A DNA stretch of 64,000 nucleotides from NCBI GenBank assembly GCA_963727465.1, contig CAVSGL010000013.1:8914-72913 (forward strand). The letters are read 5' to 3'. Source of the stretch: VRUE01 sp963727465 (GTDB lineage: Bacteria; Actinomycetota; Thermoleophilia; Solirubrobacterales; 70-9). The number at the start of each line of letters is the position of its first letter. Position 1 is the first letter of the stretch. Below, in pieces: positions 50,926-61,555 of this stretch. The notes under the pieces were generated by a model. That model saw nothing but the letters and a program-made list of their open reading frames with translations. It was not told the origin of the DNA and did no database searches. A program made the position numbers and the translations under genes.

Positions 50926-51468
50926 CTAACGGCGCTTCAGGGTGGCGGTCCACTCGCCGCTGCCCGCACAGAGCTGACCGTCGATGCCGAACGGCTGCAC
51001 CGGGTTGAAGATCGATTCGAACTTGCTCGCTTCGAAGGAGCCCTTCGCCTTGGCGCGCGAGACGAAGCGGCCGCTGACCTTCCAGGCGACGCCTTCCTTG
51101 TCCTGCGCTTCGCCGGCGAAGACCCAGCGCCGTCCCTGTCGCTTCAGCCTCAGCACGGCTTCCGGTTCCTGTTCGGCGGGTGCCGTCGCCAGGTTCTTCG
51201 TTTCGGTGATGACGCCGTCGGAGCTGCGCTGGCAGTTCGTTTTGACCCCGGCGTTGAAGCGGATGACCGTCCGCCGCCGCACGTTGAAGATGATCCGCGC
51301 AAACGTCCCCACCTTGCCCGCGTACCGCCCCGCCTTCGGCGGCTTCGCCCCCTTCCGCCCTGCCTGAGCGTCGTCCACGGCCAAGCTGAACGCGAGCACC
51401 CCGAAGGCGGCGGTCAAGGCCAGCGCCAGACGCGCGCGATTCGTACCGAGTGCGGATCTCCCAAGCAT
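50926..51468 (-). CDS. Secreted hypothetical protein
   Basis: 180 residues from ATG 51468. Signal peptide RLALALTAAFGVLAFSLAVDDAQAG with a cleavage site after AQA, then a small beta-rich domain with RYAGKVGTFARIIFNVRRR and two late Cys. No family recognised. Exported to the envelope or outside; convergent with the LLM gene. Confidence 0.65.
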   Translation of the reverse strand: MLGRSALGTNRARLALALTAAFGVLAFSLAVDDAQAGRKGAKPPKAGRYAGKVGTFARIIFNVRRRTVIRFNAGVKTNCQRSSDGVITETKNLATAPAEQEPEAVLRLKRQGRRWVFAGEAQDKEGVAWKVSGRFVSRAKAKGSFEASKFESIFNPVQPFGIDGQLCAGSGEWTATLKRR

Positions 51469-51482
51469 CGTCGGCCTCAAGC

Positions 51483-52112
51483 CTAGTACGGAGGCAGGTC
51501 CTCGTACCACTCGCCGAGGGTCTTGAACGAGCGCCAGAAGCGCTGCTTGGCGCCCTCCTCGTCGAGGGATTCGTCGATGTCGGGGGTGTAGAGGGCGTCG
51601 ACGGTGGGGGTGAAGGCCTGGATCTCGCCCTCGCGGGGCTCGATCTGGCGGGAGAGCGGAACTTCGAGGCCGTTGACGGTGCGCAGGGCGGGCTCGCCCA
51701 TGACGACGAGGATCTTCGGCTGCACGATCGCCAGCTCGGTTAGGAGGCGCCGCACGCACTCGCTCGCGGCGAGGTCGGGCTCGGCGATCGGGCACTTGAC
51801 GCAGAGCGTGCCGTAGACGACCAGCGGGTCGATCCCCAGCCGTTTGAAGCTTTTCATCAGCGCGTTGCCGGGGCGGCCGTAGAAGGCGACGCCCTCTTCG
51901 ATCTCGGCGACCCCCGGGGCGTGCTTGACCATGAAGACGTCGGCCTGGGGGTGGCCCGAGCCGAGCACGGGCATCAGCTTGCCGCGCGGGCAGTGCGGGC
52001 ACTCCTGGAGCTCGTGGGTCAGCTGGTTGAGCTCGCGGATCGCGCGCTCGAGGTACTTCTCGCGTATCTCGTCGTCGGTCGCCGGCACGGTCGCCGATCT
52101 CTTTGACGGCAC
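51483..52112 (-). CDS. Uracil-DNA glycosylase-like protein (iron-sulfur type)
   Basis: 209 residues. GTG 52112 is preferred because AAAGGAGG lies seven bases upstream; an ATG at 52145 that overlaps the PHP stop is an alternative. LQECPHCPRGKLMPVLGSGH and KCPIAEPDLAASEC give Cys for a cluster as in family 4/5 enzymes, then APGVAEIEEGVAFYGRPGNAL and PKILVVMGEPALRTV. The usual GEAPG motif is KHAPG here, so catalysis may differ. Role would be removal of uracil from DNA. Confidence 0.75.
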   Translation of the reverse strand: MPSKRSATVPATDDEIREKYLERAIRELNQLTHELQECPHCPRGKLMPVLGSGHPQADVFMVKHAPGVAEIEEGVAFYGRPGNALMKSFKRLGIDPLVVYGTLCVKCPIAEPDLAASECVRRLLTELAIVQPKILVVMGEPALRTVNGLEVPLSRQIEPREGEIQAFTPTVDALYTPDIDESLDEEGAKQRFWRSFKTLGEWYEDLPPY

Positions 52113-52144
52113 GCCCGCGCCTCCTTTCGCGCGCGCCTCCTGCA

Positions 52145-53440
52145 TCAGCTCTTGCTCGCCCGCCGGCTGCCGCCGCTGCGCCGTTTGCCGCGTGGGCGCC
52201 CGCCGCGCACCGGCTTGGCATCGGGAACGCTGCGCTTCGCCGCCTTCGGCCGCCCGGTCGTCTGGAGCAGCTTCAGCGCCTGCACGTAGACCAGGTTCTT
52301 GTGCTTGCGGGTGATGTCGGCGTCGCGCATCGCCTCGAGGAACTCGGCCGGCCCGTCGAAGTCGTGGATCCGCACCCGCACGCTGCCGAGCCCCTGCGCG
52401 ACGTGGCTGTCCGAGCCGGCGCCCGGCACGATCCGGTACTTGCGGGCGAAACGCTCGGCCTCCTCGTTGAATGCGGTCAGCGCGACGCGCGGGTTGAAGA
52501 CCTCGAGCACGTCGATCTCCTCGACGATGTCGAGCAGGTGCTCGTAGTCGGGCACCGAGTGGAAGCGGTCGAAGGGGTGCGGCACGTAGACGAGCCCGCC
52601 CTGAGCGCGAATCGCGGCGATCGTCTCCGCCATCGTCAGCCCGCGCGGGATCTTCTGCTCGAGGAAGAGGCCGATCACCTCGCCCTGCTCGGCGGTCTTC
52701 ACCTCCTCGGCGACGATCACCTTGATGTCGCCCATCTCGGCCGCGATCCGGCGCGCCTCGAGCGCCCCCGAGACCTCGTTGTGGTCGGTGATCGCGATCG
52801 CTCCGAGGCCGCGGTCGCGCGCCGTCTCCAGCAGCACCTCGACCGGGGTGGCGCAGTCGGGCGAGTGGTCGGTGTGCATGTGCAGGTCGACCTCGATCAG
52901 CGGCCGCGCCGCGATCCGCGCCTGCACCTCGGGGTCGCCGGCGGGGTCGTGGCGGCGGCTGAGCAGGCGGCGGTAGATCGCTTCGAGCTGGTCGGCGACC
53001 GCGGCCCAGTCGCGTCCCTCGCGCGGCGGCTCGACCAGCTCGTATGGGCCGGGGAAGTAGCGCTGAAGGAGCTCGCCGGTCGCCGGCGCGGCGACGGTGC
53101 GGGCGTCGAGCCGGCCGAAGAAGACCTCGACCAGCGGCCGCGCCACCTGGGTCGAGAGCACCCGCTCCTGCGGCCGGTGGAAGCTGGCGACGTTGAGCGA
53201 GTGCGAGTGCCGCAGCGCCGCCGAGGAGACGCTCGGCGCGAACGGCTCGTGCACATGGACGATGTCCGGCGGGTCGGCGGCCAGCGGCCGTTTGGTCGCC
53301 TCGGCGGCGTAGAACCGCCGCACCTCGTGGCCGCGCCGCTCGAGCTCCCCGGAGACCCGGGCGACGAACTCGTTGACCGGGTTCGCCGTCCCCGGCCGGT
53401 GCGGCGTGACCTGGGCTATCGAGAGCGGCGCGACCGGCAC
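52145..53440 (-). CDS. GT4-like N-terminal half fused to a PHP phosphoesterase domain
   Basis: 431 residues from GTG. Residues 1-170 resemble the acceptor half of a GT-B glycosyltransferase (IAQVTPHRPGTANPVNEFVA, DIVHVHEPFAPS) without a nucleotide-sugar half. Residues 180-390 are a PHP domain: DLHMHTDHSPDC, AITDHNEVSGA, VPHPFDRFH and AGSDSHVA, the metal ligands. The tail is Arg/Ser-rich and basic. Perhaps a metal phosphoesterase with a carbohydrate-recognition fold. No ribosome-binding site seen. Confidence 0.8.
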   Translation of the reverse strand: MPVAPLSIAQVTPHRPGTANPVNEFVARVSGELERRGHEVRRFYAAEATKRPLAADPPDIVHVHEPFAPSVSSAALRHSHSLNVASFHRPQERVLSTQVARPLVEVFFGRLDARTVAAPATGELLQRYFPGPYELVEPPREGRDWAAVADQLEAIYRRLLSRRHDPAGDPEVQARIAARPLIEVDLHMHTDHSPDCATPVEVLLETARDRGLGAIAITDHNEVSGALEARRIAAEMGDIKVIVAEEVKTAEQGEVIGLFLEQKIPRGLTMAETIAAIRAQGGLVYVPHPFDRFHSVPDYEHLLDIVEEIDVLEVFNPRVALTAFNEEAERFARKYRIVPGAGSDSHVAQGLGSVRVRIHDFDGPAEFLEAMRDADITRKHKNLVYVQALKLLQTTGRPKAAKRSVPDAKPVRGGRPRGKRRSGGSRRASKS

Positions 53441-53477
53441 GGGGCAAGCATAGGAGCCCGCGCGGGGCGGGCTCCTC

Positions 53478-54635
53478 TCAGGAGGCCGAAACCTTCGCCC
53501 CGCCCGGCGCCCTGCTGCGCGCGTGCTTGGCGATGAACTCCTCGGTCTGCTCGCGCGCCTCGTCGTCGGGCCGCTGCGTATGCGGCGACTTCATCAGGTA
53601 GCTGGAGGGGCCGTCGAGCTGACCGGCGATGCCGTTGTTCAGCGCCAGCTTGACGATCCGCACCGCGTCGATCACGACGCCGGCCGAGTTGGGCGAGTCC
53701 CAGACCTCGAGCTTGAGCTCGACGTTGAGCGGCACGTCGCCGAAGGCTTTCCCCTCGAGGCGAATATGCGCCCACTTGCGGTCGGTCAGCCAGGCGACGT
53801 AGTCGGAGGGGCCGACGTGGACGTCCTCGGCGGGCAGCTCGTGGCCCATGATCGAGGTGACCGCGTTGGTCTTCGAGATCTTCTTCGAGTCGAGCCGCTC
53901 GCGCTCGAGCATGTTGTAGAAGTCCATGTTGCCGCCGACGTTGAGCTGCGAGGTGCGCTCCATGCGCACGCCGCGGTTGTGGAAGAGCCGCGCGAGCTGG
54001 CGGTGGACGATCGTCGCCCCGACCTGGGACTTGATGTCGTCGCCGATGATCGGCAGGCCCGCCTCCTCGAAGCGCTTGTCCCAGTAGTTCTCGCGGGCGA
54101 TGAAGACCGGCAGGCAGTTGACGAAGCCGACGCCGGCTTTCAGCGCCTGCTCGACGTACCACTTGGTCGCGTCCTCGGAGCCTACCGGCAGGTAGCAGAC
54201 CAGGACGTCGGCCCTGGTCTCCTTGAGGATGCCGACGATGTCCGCCGTTTCGCCCGGCGCTTTGGTGATTTTCTCCTTCAGGTACTTGCCCAGCCCGTCG
54301 TGGGTCATGCCGCGCTCGACCTTGACCCCGAGCTCGGGCACGTCGGCGAACTTGATCGTGTTGTTCTGACCCGACCACATCGCCTCGGAGAGGTCCTTGC
54401 CGACCTTCTCGGAATCGATGTCGAAGGCGGCGACGAACTCGACGTCGCGGACGTGGTAGCCGCCGAGGTCGACGTGCATCAGGCCCGGCACTTCGTCGGC
54501 CGGGTCGGCGTCCTTGTAGTACTGGACCCCCTGGATGAAGGAGTTGGCGCAGTTGCCGACGCCGACTATCGCGACGCGGACCTTCTCGTCCGTGCGGGCG
54601 GCGCCGTTGCCGCTTGCTCCGTTGCTCTCACTCAT
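53478..54635 (-). CDS. ino1: myo-inositol-1-phosphate synthase
   Basis: 385 residues. NAD-binding AIVGVGNCANSFIQGVQYYK near 22, ADVLVCYLPVGSEDATKWYV, GDDIKSQVGATIVHR and RTSQLNVGGNMDFYNMLE are the MIPS signatures. It makes 1L-myo-inositol-1-phosphate from glucose-6-phosphate, for phosphatidylinositol lipids and perhaps mycothiol. ATG with GGAG; a longer frame from 54677 is less likely. The lipid transferase gene is directly upstream. Confidence 0.95.
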   Translation of the reverse strand: MSESNGASGNGAARTDEKVRVAIVGVGNCANSFIQGVQYYKDADPADEVPGLMHVDLGGYHVRDVEFVAAFDIDSEKVGKDLSEAMWSGQNNTIKFADVPELGVKVERGMTHDGLGKYLKEKITKAPGETADIVGILKETRADVLVCYLPVGSEDATKWYVEQALKAGVGFVNCLPVFIARENYWDKRFEEAGLPIIGDDIKSQVGATIVHRQLARLFHNRGVRMERTSQLNVGGNMDFYNMLERERLDSKKISKTNAVTSIMGHELPAEDVHVGPSDYVAWLTDRKWAHIRLEGKAFGDVPLNVELKLEVWDSPNSAGVVIDAVRIVKLALNNGIAGQLDGPSSYLMKSPHTQRPDDEAREQTEEFIAKHARSRAPGGAKVSAS

Positions 54636-54695
54636 GAACTCCAAGTCCTCTCTCGATCTGGCTGACTGGCAAAGCAAACCCGAGAACGCGCCCGG

Positions 54696-55343
54696 TTACA
54701 GGCCCGGCGGCTCCGCGGACTCCTTCGATAGCTGTTTCTTGACGTGCCACACGCGCTGGATCGTGGTGACGACGGTCAACGCCGCGATCACGTAGACCGC
54801 CGGGGCCAGGAGCTCGAAATCGCCGATTCCGGCGCCCTTGGCGAAGACCAATCCGATGGAAAGTATGACTACCCGCACGGGACGCGTCGCCAGGCCGACC
54901 TTGCACTCGACCCCGAGCGCCTCCGCGCGCGCCCGCGTGTAGGAGACCATCAGCGAGCCGAGCACGGCGACGACGCACATCGCGGCGGCGAAATCGTCGC
55001 CGGTCGCGGCGAAGTAGCCGGCGACCGCGGCGAGCACGATTCCCTCCTCGATCCGGTCCAGGGTCGAGTCGAGGAAGGCGCCGAACAGCGTCCCCTTGCC
55101 CGACATGCGCGAGTAGCGCCCGTCGAGCGTGTCCATCACCGAGCCGAGGACGAAGGCGACGCCGGCGAGGAAGAAGAGGCGCTGGGTGACGAGGAAGGCG
55201 GCGATCAGGTTGCCGACCAGGCCGGCGATCGAGATCGCGTTCGGCGTCAGCCGCGACTCGATCAGGCGCTCACGCGCGTAGGCGCGCAGCTCCTGCCCGT
55301 TGCGGCGACTGCTCGGGACCCGCGTACGGGCGGACGAATCCAT
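54696..55343 (-). CDS. CDP-alcohol phosphatidyltransferase (phosphatidylinositol-phosphate synthase type)
   Basis: 215 residues with about six membrane helices. The CDP-OH-P motif is DTLDGRYSRMSGKGTLFGAF then LDSTLD; the usual Ala before Arg is Ser. With ino1 next door the alcohol is probably inositol-1-phosphate, as for actinobacterial PgsA1, but glycerophosphate cannot be excluded. Confidence 0.85.
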   Translation of the reverse strand: MDSSARTRVPSSRRNGQELRAYARERLIESRLTPNAISIAGLVGNLIAAFLVTQRLFFLAGVAFVLGSVMDTLDGRYSRMSGKGTLFGAFLDSTLDRIEEGIVLAAVAGYFAATGDDFAAAMCVVAVLGSLMVSYTRARAEALGVECKVGLATRPVRVVILSIGLVFAKGAGIGDFELLAPAVYVIAALTVVTTIQRVWHVKKQLSKESAEPPGL

Positions 55344-55388
55344 TCGCGTGAGGCTAGACGATTGGGGCCATCCCGGCAGGGGTGGTCC

Positions 55389-56165
55389 CTATGCCTCCGC
55401 CTCCTGTAGACGGGACCGCCAGGACCAGGCCTCCGGGCGTGCTCGCGCGAGCAGGCGGTGTGCCACGAGAGCTGCGGTTGCGGCGACCATCCAGCCGAGC
55501 GCGACGTCGAACCAGTAGTGGTTCGCGGTGACGATCACGACCCAGGCGATCACGAGCGGCCAGGCCGCCCAGAAGGCTTTCGGCGCCCAGTGGCGGCAGA
55601 CCCTGAACCCGGTCGCGCCGATCATCAGGGCGAAGGCGCAGTGCATGCTCGGCACCGCCGCGTAGGGGTTGATGAAGACTTTTGCCAGGGTCGAGTCGTG
55701 GTTGACGTTGGAGAAGTCGACGATCGTGTCGACAAAGCCGTGCTCGGGGAACATCCGCGGCGGCGCGGTCGGGTAGAGCGTGTAGCCGACCAGGGCGAGC
55801 CCCATCGAGACGACGAACATGTTGCGGACGAAGTAGTAGGACTCGTTGCGGAAGAGGTAGAGCCAGACGAGGAAGCCGAGCGCGATCGAGAACTGGGCGT
55901 TGAGGTAGAGCTGGTTGGAGAGGTCGATCAGCCAGTGGGCCGGCAGGAAGAACGCCTGTAGGGAGGGCTCGAACAGGGTGTGCGTGGACTGCTCGACGTC
56001 GATGATCGCCTGCCCGTGGGCGATCGCCTCCGAGCGCTGGCCGTCGGCGATGCCGCGGACCAGCTCGTAGGCGACGTCGACGCCGACGAGGATCGCGATC
56101 TGGCGCCCCAGGTCGCCCCAGCCCTGCGGCAGGCGGGAGCCGATCGCGGCAAAGGCACGAGACAT
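55389..56165 (-). CDS. PAP2-superfamily membrane phosphatase/transferase
   Basis: 258 residues with six helices. PAP2 motifs YPTAPPRMF, AAVPSMHCAFALM and ANHYWFDVALGW carry the Arg, His and Asp of the family. Members act on lipid phosphates or as inositol-phosphoceramide-type transferases (AUR1-like). Position after two inositol-lipid genes suggests a lipid role; exact substrate unknown. Confidence 0.85.
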   Translation of the reverse strand: MSRAFAAIGSRLPQGWGDLGRQIAILVGVDVAYELVRGIADGQRSEAIAHGQAIIDVEQSTHTLFEPSLQAFFLPAHWLIDLSNQLYLNAQFSIALGFLVWLYLFRNESYYFVRNMFVVSMGLALVGYTLYPTAPPRMFPEHGFVDTIVDFSNVNHDSTLAKVFINPYAAVPSMHCAFALMIGATGFRVCRHWAPKAFWAAWPLVIAWVVIVTANHYWFDVALGWMVAATAALVAHRLLARARPEAWSWRSRLQEAEA

Positions 56166-56206
56166 TCGCCAATTGTAATCGGGCCGTTAACGGCGGGCGA
56201 GGCGTG

Positions 56207-57025
56207 TCAGCCGAGGAACCCGATGACGCGGTCGATCACATTCGGATCGTCGATCCAGGGCCAGTGCCCGGCGCCGGGGACAGCTTCGAATTCGGCGTCG
56301 GGCAGGGCAGCTGCGTAGGCCTCGCCGAACTTCAGGGGGAGGTAGAGGTCGCTGTCACCCCAGAGGACGAGAGCCGGGCAGGCAAGCCGACCGAGGTCGC
56401 GGCCGGCAGCGGCGAGGCGTGGCGGATCGGCGTGGCGGTAGAGCTGCAGGACGGCGTCCTGGGTGCCGCGGTCCAAGTGGCTCCAGATCATCTCGACGAA
56501 CTCGGGCGGCATCGGGCTGCGGTGGTCTCCGCGCGCCTGGCGCAGCAGCAGGGCGACGCTCCAGCGGGTCGTCGTCCGGTTGAGGATCTCGCCGAGCGGC
56601 CGGCGACGCCAGAGCTGCGCCAGCCAGTGCCAGCGGTAGCCGGGCAGCAGCGGCACCGAATCGATCACGACGAGGCGCTCGACCAGGTCGGGACGGCGCT
56701 GGGCGCCGATCAGGGCCAGCCCGCCCCAGTCGTGGACGACCAGCTTGCGCCGCCCGATCCCGAGCTCGTCCAGGCAGCGTTCGAGGAACGCCGAGAGCCC
56801 ATACATCGAGTAGTCGAAGCGAGCCGGGTCGGGCCGGCTGGACCGGCCCCAGCCCGGCATGTCGATCGCGATCGCCGGGCCGCCGCGCCGCAGGAACGGC
56901 AGCCAGTCCTCGCCGTGCGTCGGGTTCCCGTGACAGTAGACGGTCGGCGTGCCCTCGCCGGGCACGCGGCGGTAGAAGACGCGCACGCCGTCGAGGGTCA
57001 GCTCACCGGTTTCAATCGCTGCCAC
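56207..57025 (-). CDS. Alpha/beta hydrolase (haloalkane dehalogenase/epoxide hydrolase-like)
   Basis: 272 residues. Oxyanion HGNPTHG near 33, nucleophile elbow VHDWGGLA with Asp near 98, VLWGDSDLYLPL (acid) and GAGHWPWID (catalytic His near 257). An Asp nucleophile is shared with dehalogenases and epoxide hydrolases. The halide-binding Trp of dehalogenases would be the Trp after Asp; substrate not assigned. Confidence 0.82.
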   Translation of the reverse strand: MAAIETGELTLDGVRVFYRRVPGEGTPTVYCHGNPTHGEDWLPFLRRGGPAIAIDMPGWGRSSRPDPARFDYSMYGLSAFLERCLDELGIGRRKLVVHDWGGLALIGAQRRPDLVERLVVIDSVPLLPGYRWHWLAQLWRRRPLGEILNRTTTRWSVALLLRQARGDHRSPMPPEFVEMIWSHLDRGTQDAVLQLYRHADPPRLAAAGRDLGRLACPALVLWGDSDLYLPLKFGEAYAAALPDAEFEAVPGAGHWPWIDDPNVIDRVIGFLG

Positions 57026-57044
57026 CGAGCCACCCTAACCCCAG

Positions 57045-57089
57045 CGCGGTCGAGGTTATCGCCGCATAGCGTTGAAAACCTCGACCGCG
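57045..57089. promoter_or_regulatory. Perfect 13-bp inverted repeat between divergent genes
   Basis: CGCGGTCGAGGTT (57045-57057) and AACCTCGACCGCG (57077-57089), 19-base spacer, between the hydrolase and nth genes. Suits a regulator site or paired promoter elements; a terminator is less likely between divergent genes. Confidence 0.5.
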
Positions 57090-57130
57090 GGGTCGGGAGG
57101 CGGGGCCTGCCGAATAGGGTCCGCCCGGCG

Positions 57131-57802
57131 ATGAGCTGGAAGCGGCCGGACAAGCGGCGGGTGCGGGCGATCCGGGACCGGCTGCGCGAGACGTACGGGC
57201 AGCCGGTCAACGAGCCGCACGGCCACCCGATCGCCGAGCTGGTCAAGACGGTGCTCTCCCAGCACACCAACGACCGCAACCGGGACCGCTCCTTCGCCCA
57301 GCTGCGCGAGCGCTACCCGACCTGGGAGGACGTGCGCGACGCGCCGCTCGACGAGCTCGAGGAGACGATCCGCCCCGGCGGCCTGGCGCGGCAGAAGGCG
57401 CCGCGGATCCAGGCGATCCTCGAGCGGCTCGGCGAGCACCCCGACCTCGACTGGACCAGGGACGCGCCGCGCGAGCAGTCGCTCGAGTTCCTGCTCGCGC
57501 TGCCCGGTGTGGGCCGCAAAACCGCCGCCTGCGTGCTGATCTTCACCTGGGGCATCCCGGAGATCCCGGTCGACGTCCACATCCACCGCGTCGGCGGGCG
57601 GCTCGGGCTCTTCCCCGAAAAGGCCTCCTTCGAGCGCGCGCACGACGAGATGCTGGCGATCGTGCCGCCCGAGGACGCCTACGAGCTGCACATGAACCTG
57701 ATCCGGCACGGTCGCGAGGTCTGCCGCCCGAAACCGCGCTGCGGCGAGTGCGCCCTGAATCGAATGTGCCCCTGGTACCGCGCCCACCGCGAGCGCGGTT
57801 AG
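57131..57802 (+). CDS. nth: Endonuclease III (DNA glycosylase/AP lyase)
   Basis: 223 residues. HhH motif LPGVGRKTAACVL with catalytic Lys, VDVHIHRVGGRLGL with catalytic Asp, and a [4Fe4S] set C-x5-C-x2-C-x5-C (CRPKPRCGECALNRMC). It excises oxidised pyrimidines in base-excision repair. Length is typical; ATG 57131 is directly after a divergent promoter region. Confidence 0.93.
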   Translation: MSWKRPDKRRVRAIRDRLRETYGQPVNEPHGHPIAELVKTVLSQHTNDRNRDRSFAQLRERYPTWEDVRDAPLDELEETIRPGGLARQKAPRIQAILERLGEHPDLDWTRDAPREQSLEFLLALPGVGRKTAACVLIFTWGIPEIPVDVHIHRVGGRLGLFPEKASFERAHDEMLAIVPPEDAYELHMNLIRHGREVCRPKPRCGECALNRMCPWYRAHRERG

Positions 57803-57816
57803 TATGCCCGGCGCAA

Positions 57817-58233
57817 ATGAGCAAGAAGGTCTTCATCTCCTTCGCCGCGCTGGTCGTCGTCCTGGCCGCGCTGATCCCCTGGCTGGTCTTCCGCGCCGAC
57901 GGTGACGAAGTCGCCGAAGCCTCGGTGCCGGCGAGCCTCCAGGAAGGCAAGCGCCTCTTCGACATCAACTGCGGCACCTGCCACACGCTCTACGCGGCGG
58001 GGACCGACGGCAACTTCGGCCCCGACCTCGACGAACTGCTCGCCCCCGCCGGCCCGCCGGAAGGCCCGAACGCCAAGGACACGATCGAAGCGACCGAAGG
58101 CCGCGTCCTCAACGCGGTCGAAAACGGCGTCGACAGCAGCACCACCCCGGGCCGCATGCCGGCGGGCATCGTCAACGAAGAGCAGGCCGAAGAAATCGCC
58201 GCCTTCGTCGCCCGCACCGCCGGCCAGGGCTGA
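57817..58233 (+). CDS. Membrane-anchored c-type cytochrome
   Basis: 138 residues. An N-terminal helix (VFISFAALVVVLAALIPWLV) serves as an uncleaved anchor; the haem motif CGTCH is near residue 52 and the Met ligand is probably in GRMPAGI near 113. A small electron carrier facing outward; partner oxidase not in the window. Begins 14 bases after nth. Confidence 0.88.
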   Translation: MSKKVFISFAALVVVLAALIPWLVFRADGDEVAEASVPASLQEGKRLFDINCGTCHTLYAAGTDGNFGPDLDELLAPAGPPEGPNAKDTIEATEGRVLNAVENGVDSSTTPGRMPAGIVNEEQAEEIAAFVARTAGQG

Positions 58234-58240
58234 GACAACC

Positions 58241-58292
58241 CGCCGACGGGCCGAAAACCCGCCCTATGAGGGGGTAAATCGGCCCATCGGCG
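58241..58292. terminator. Bidirectional terminator-like inverted repeat
   Basis: CGCCGACGGGCCGA (58241-58254) pairs with TCGGCCCATCGGCG (58279-58292) with one mismatch, between two convergent genes. A run of A follows the left arm. Confidence 0.6.
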
Positions 58293-58302
58293 GTGGGTTC
58301 GA

Positions 58303-59460
58303 TCAGTGGATTCGGAAGCGCAGGGCGCTGAACAGGCCCGCGTGGTCTGAGTCCCAGAAGCCGTTGACCGGACTGAGGCCGGTCACCGCGCCATAGCGGA
58401 AGCGCACCTCTTCCGGGTCGCGGGTCATGATGTGATCGACCTGATGGTCGAAGTCGGCTTCGCTGCCGCCGTCGCCTTCGCCCAGCAGCGACGAGTCGAG
58501 GCAGCAGCTGAGCGGTTCATCGGTGCTGCGCTCGACCATGCCCGCGGCGAGCAGAGCGTCGTAGGCGAGGGTGTCCGGGAACGAGACGGTGTCGTCGTCG
58601 GAGTTGAGGTCGCCGACGAGGACGACGGGCAGGTTGCTCGTCGCCGGCCCGCCCGGCGCGACCAGCTCTTTCGCCTGCGCGAGCCGGGTCACCGGTTCGA
58701 AGGCTTCCAGGTGGGTGTTGACGAAGCGGAACGGATGGCTCCCGCGCACCTTCGCGTCGGTCGCCGTCCAGCCGCGCACGACCGGCACCGCGCCGCCCAG
58801 GATCGGGGCCGAGAACAGGGTTTCGAAATGAGCGGCCTGCGTGTTCCAGGTCACCACACCGGCGCCGCGGCGGGCAAGGATCACGTCGCGCATCGTCAGG
58901 CGGCCGTTGACGTCGGCCCCCAGCGGGCCGGTGGCGGGATTGCCGTCTTCGTCGGCGGGCGCCTCGAAGTCGAACTCGTTCTCGGAGATGACGACTTCGT
59001 ACTGCGGTTTGCCTTCGTTGAGCTGCGCCAGCAGTTCCTGTAGGTAGTCGTAGCGGACCGTGGTCGCGCTCGGGCCTTTGCTCAGGACTTCGAAGTTGAC
59101 CGGCGCGGTCCGCCACAGCGCAACCTCCTGCAAGCCGACCAGGTCCGGCTTTTGTTCGAGGATCTCGTCAGCCAGCCCCTTGGCACGAACCGGAAAGTCG
59201 TTATGGGTGACTTCGCGCAGGACCTTCCCGTTGGCGGCGACGAACGCTCCCAGGTTCGGAGCGGCGATCGCCGGCAGCAGGTCGGCGCCGAGGTAGACGT
59301 TGCGGGTCATCGTGTCGAAGGCCTTGCCGCGGCCGTGGAAGTGGTCGTGCCCTTTGGCTTTGCCGTGCGCACCCGCCGCGGCGGGTGCGAGGACGAGCGC
59401 GAGGACGGCGGCGAGGGCCGCCAGCCAGGCCCGTCGAGCCGGTGCGTGAGCGTGACTCAA
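58303..59460 (-). CDS. Secreted endonuclease/exonuclease/phosphatase-family protein
   Basis: 385 residues from TTG 59460 with AGGAGGAGAG upstream. Signal peptide AALAAVLALVLAPAAAGAHG, then a His/Gly-rich short segment. EEP motifs: TMTRNVYLGADL (Asn), VGLQEVALW (Glu), FVNTHLEAF (His), VVLVGDLNSDDD (D-x-N) and DSDHAGLFS (Asp-His). An exported metal hydrolase, maybe sphingomyelinase- or nuclease-like. Divergent from dnaK. Confidence 0.82.
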   Translation of the reverse strand: MSHAHAPARRAWLAALAAVLALVLAPAAAGAHGKAKGHDHFHGRGKAFDTMTRNVYLGADLLPAIAAPNLGAFVAANGKVLREVTHNDFPVRAKGLADEILEQKPDLVGLQEVALWRTAPVNFEVLSKGPSATTVRYDYLQELLAQLNEGKPQYEVVISENEFDFEAPADEDGNPATGPLGADVNGRLTMRDVILARRGAGVVTWNTQAAHFETLFSAPILGGAVPVVRGWTATDAKVRGSHPFRFVNTHLEAFEPVTRLAQAKELVAPGGPATSNLPVVLVGDLNSDDDTVSFPDTLAYDALLAAGMVERSTDEPLSCCLDSSLLGEGDGGSEADFDHQVDHIMTRDPEEVRFRYGAVTGLSPVNGFWDSDHAGLFSALRFRIH

Positions 59461-59548
59461 GGTTCTCTCCTCCTGATTCCGTGATTGGTCGAGGCGCCTC
59501 CCCGGTGCCCCCTGTCACGGTGCCCGAAACCAATATACGCAGGTCGAT

Positions 59549-59576
59549 TTGACATCTGGCGAATATCTGCCACACT
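59549..59576 (+). promoter_or_regulatory. Possible dnaK promoter
   Basis: TTGACA at 59549-59554 and a weak CACACT 16 bases later (59571-59576), about 75 bases before the dnaK start. The -10 is poor, so an alternative sigma factor is possible. No HspR HAIR site of the CTTGAGT-N7-ACTCAAG form was seen here. Confidence 0.3.
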
Positions 59577-59653
59577 CCCACTTAGATTTTTAGAGTCCGC
59601 ACGGCGGCTCTCTACCAGTCAAAGACGAAATCCCTGGAACTCGGAGGTAATTG

Positions 59654-61551
<1,898 letters not shown>

Positions 61552-61555
<4 letters not shown>

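Noticed and set aside
59440..59650. HspR HAIR operator in front of dnaK
   Set aside because: Only one half-site (ACTCAAG at 59455) is present, with no CTTGAGT partner at the proper spacing.
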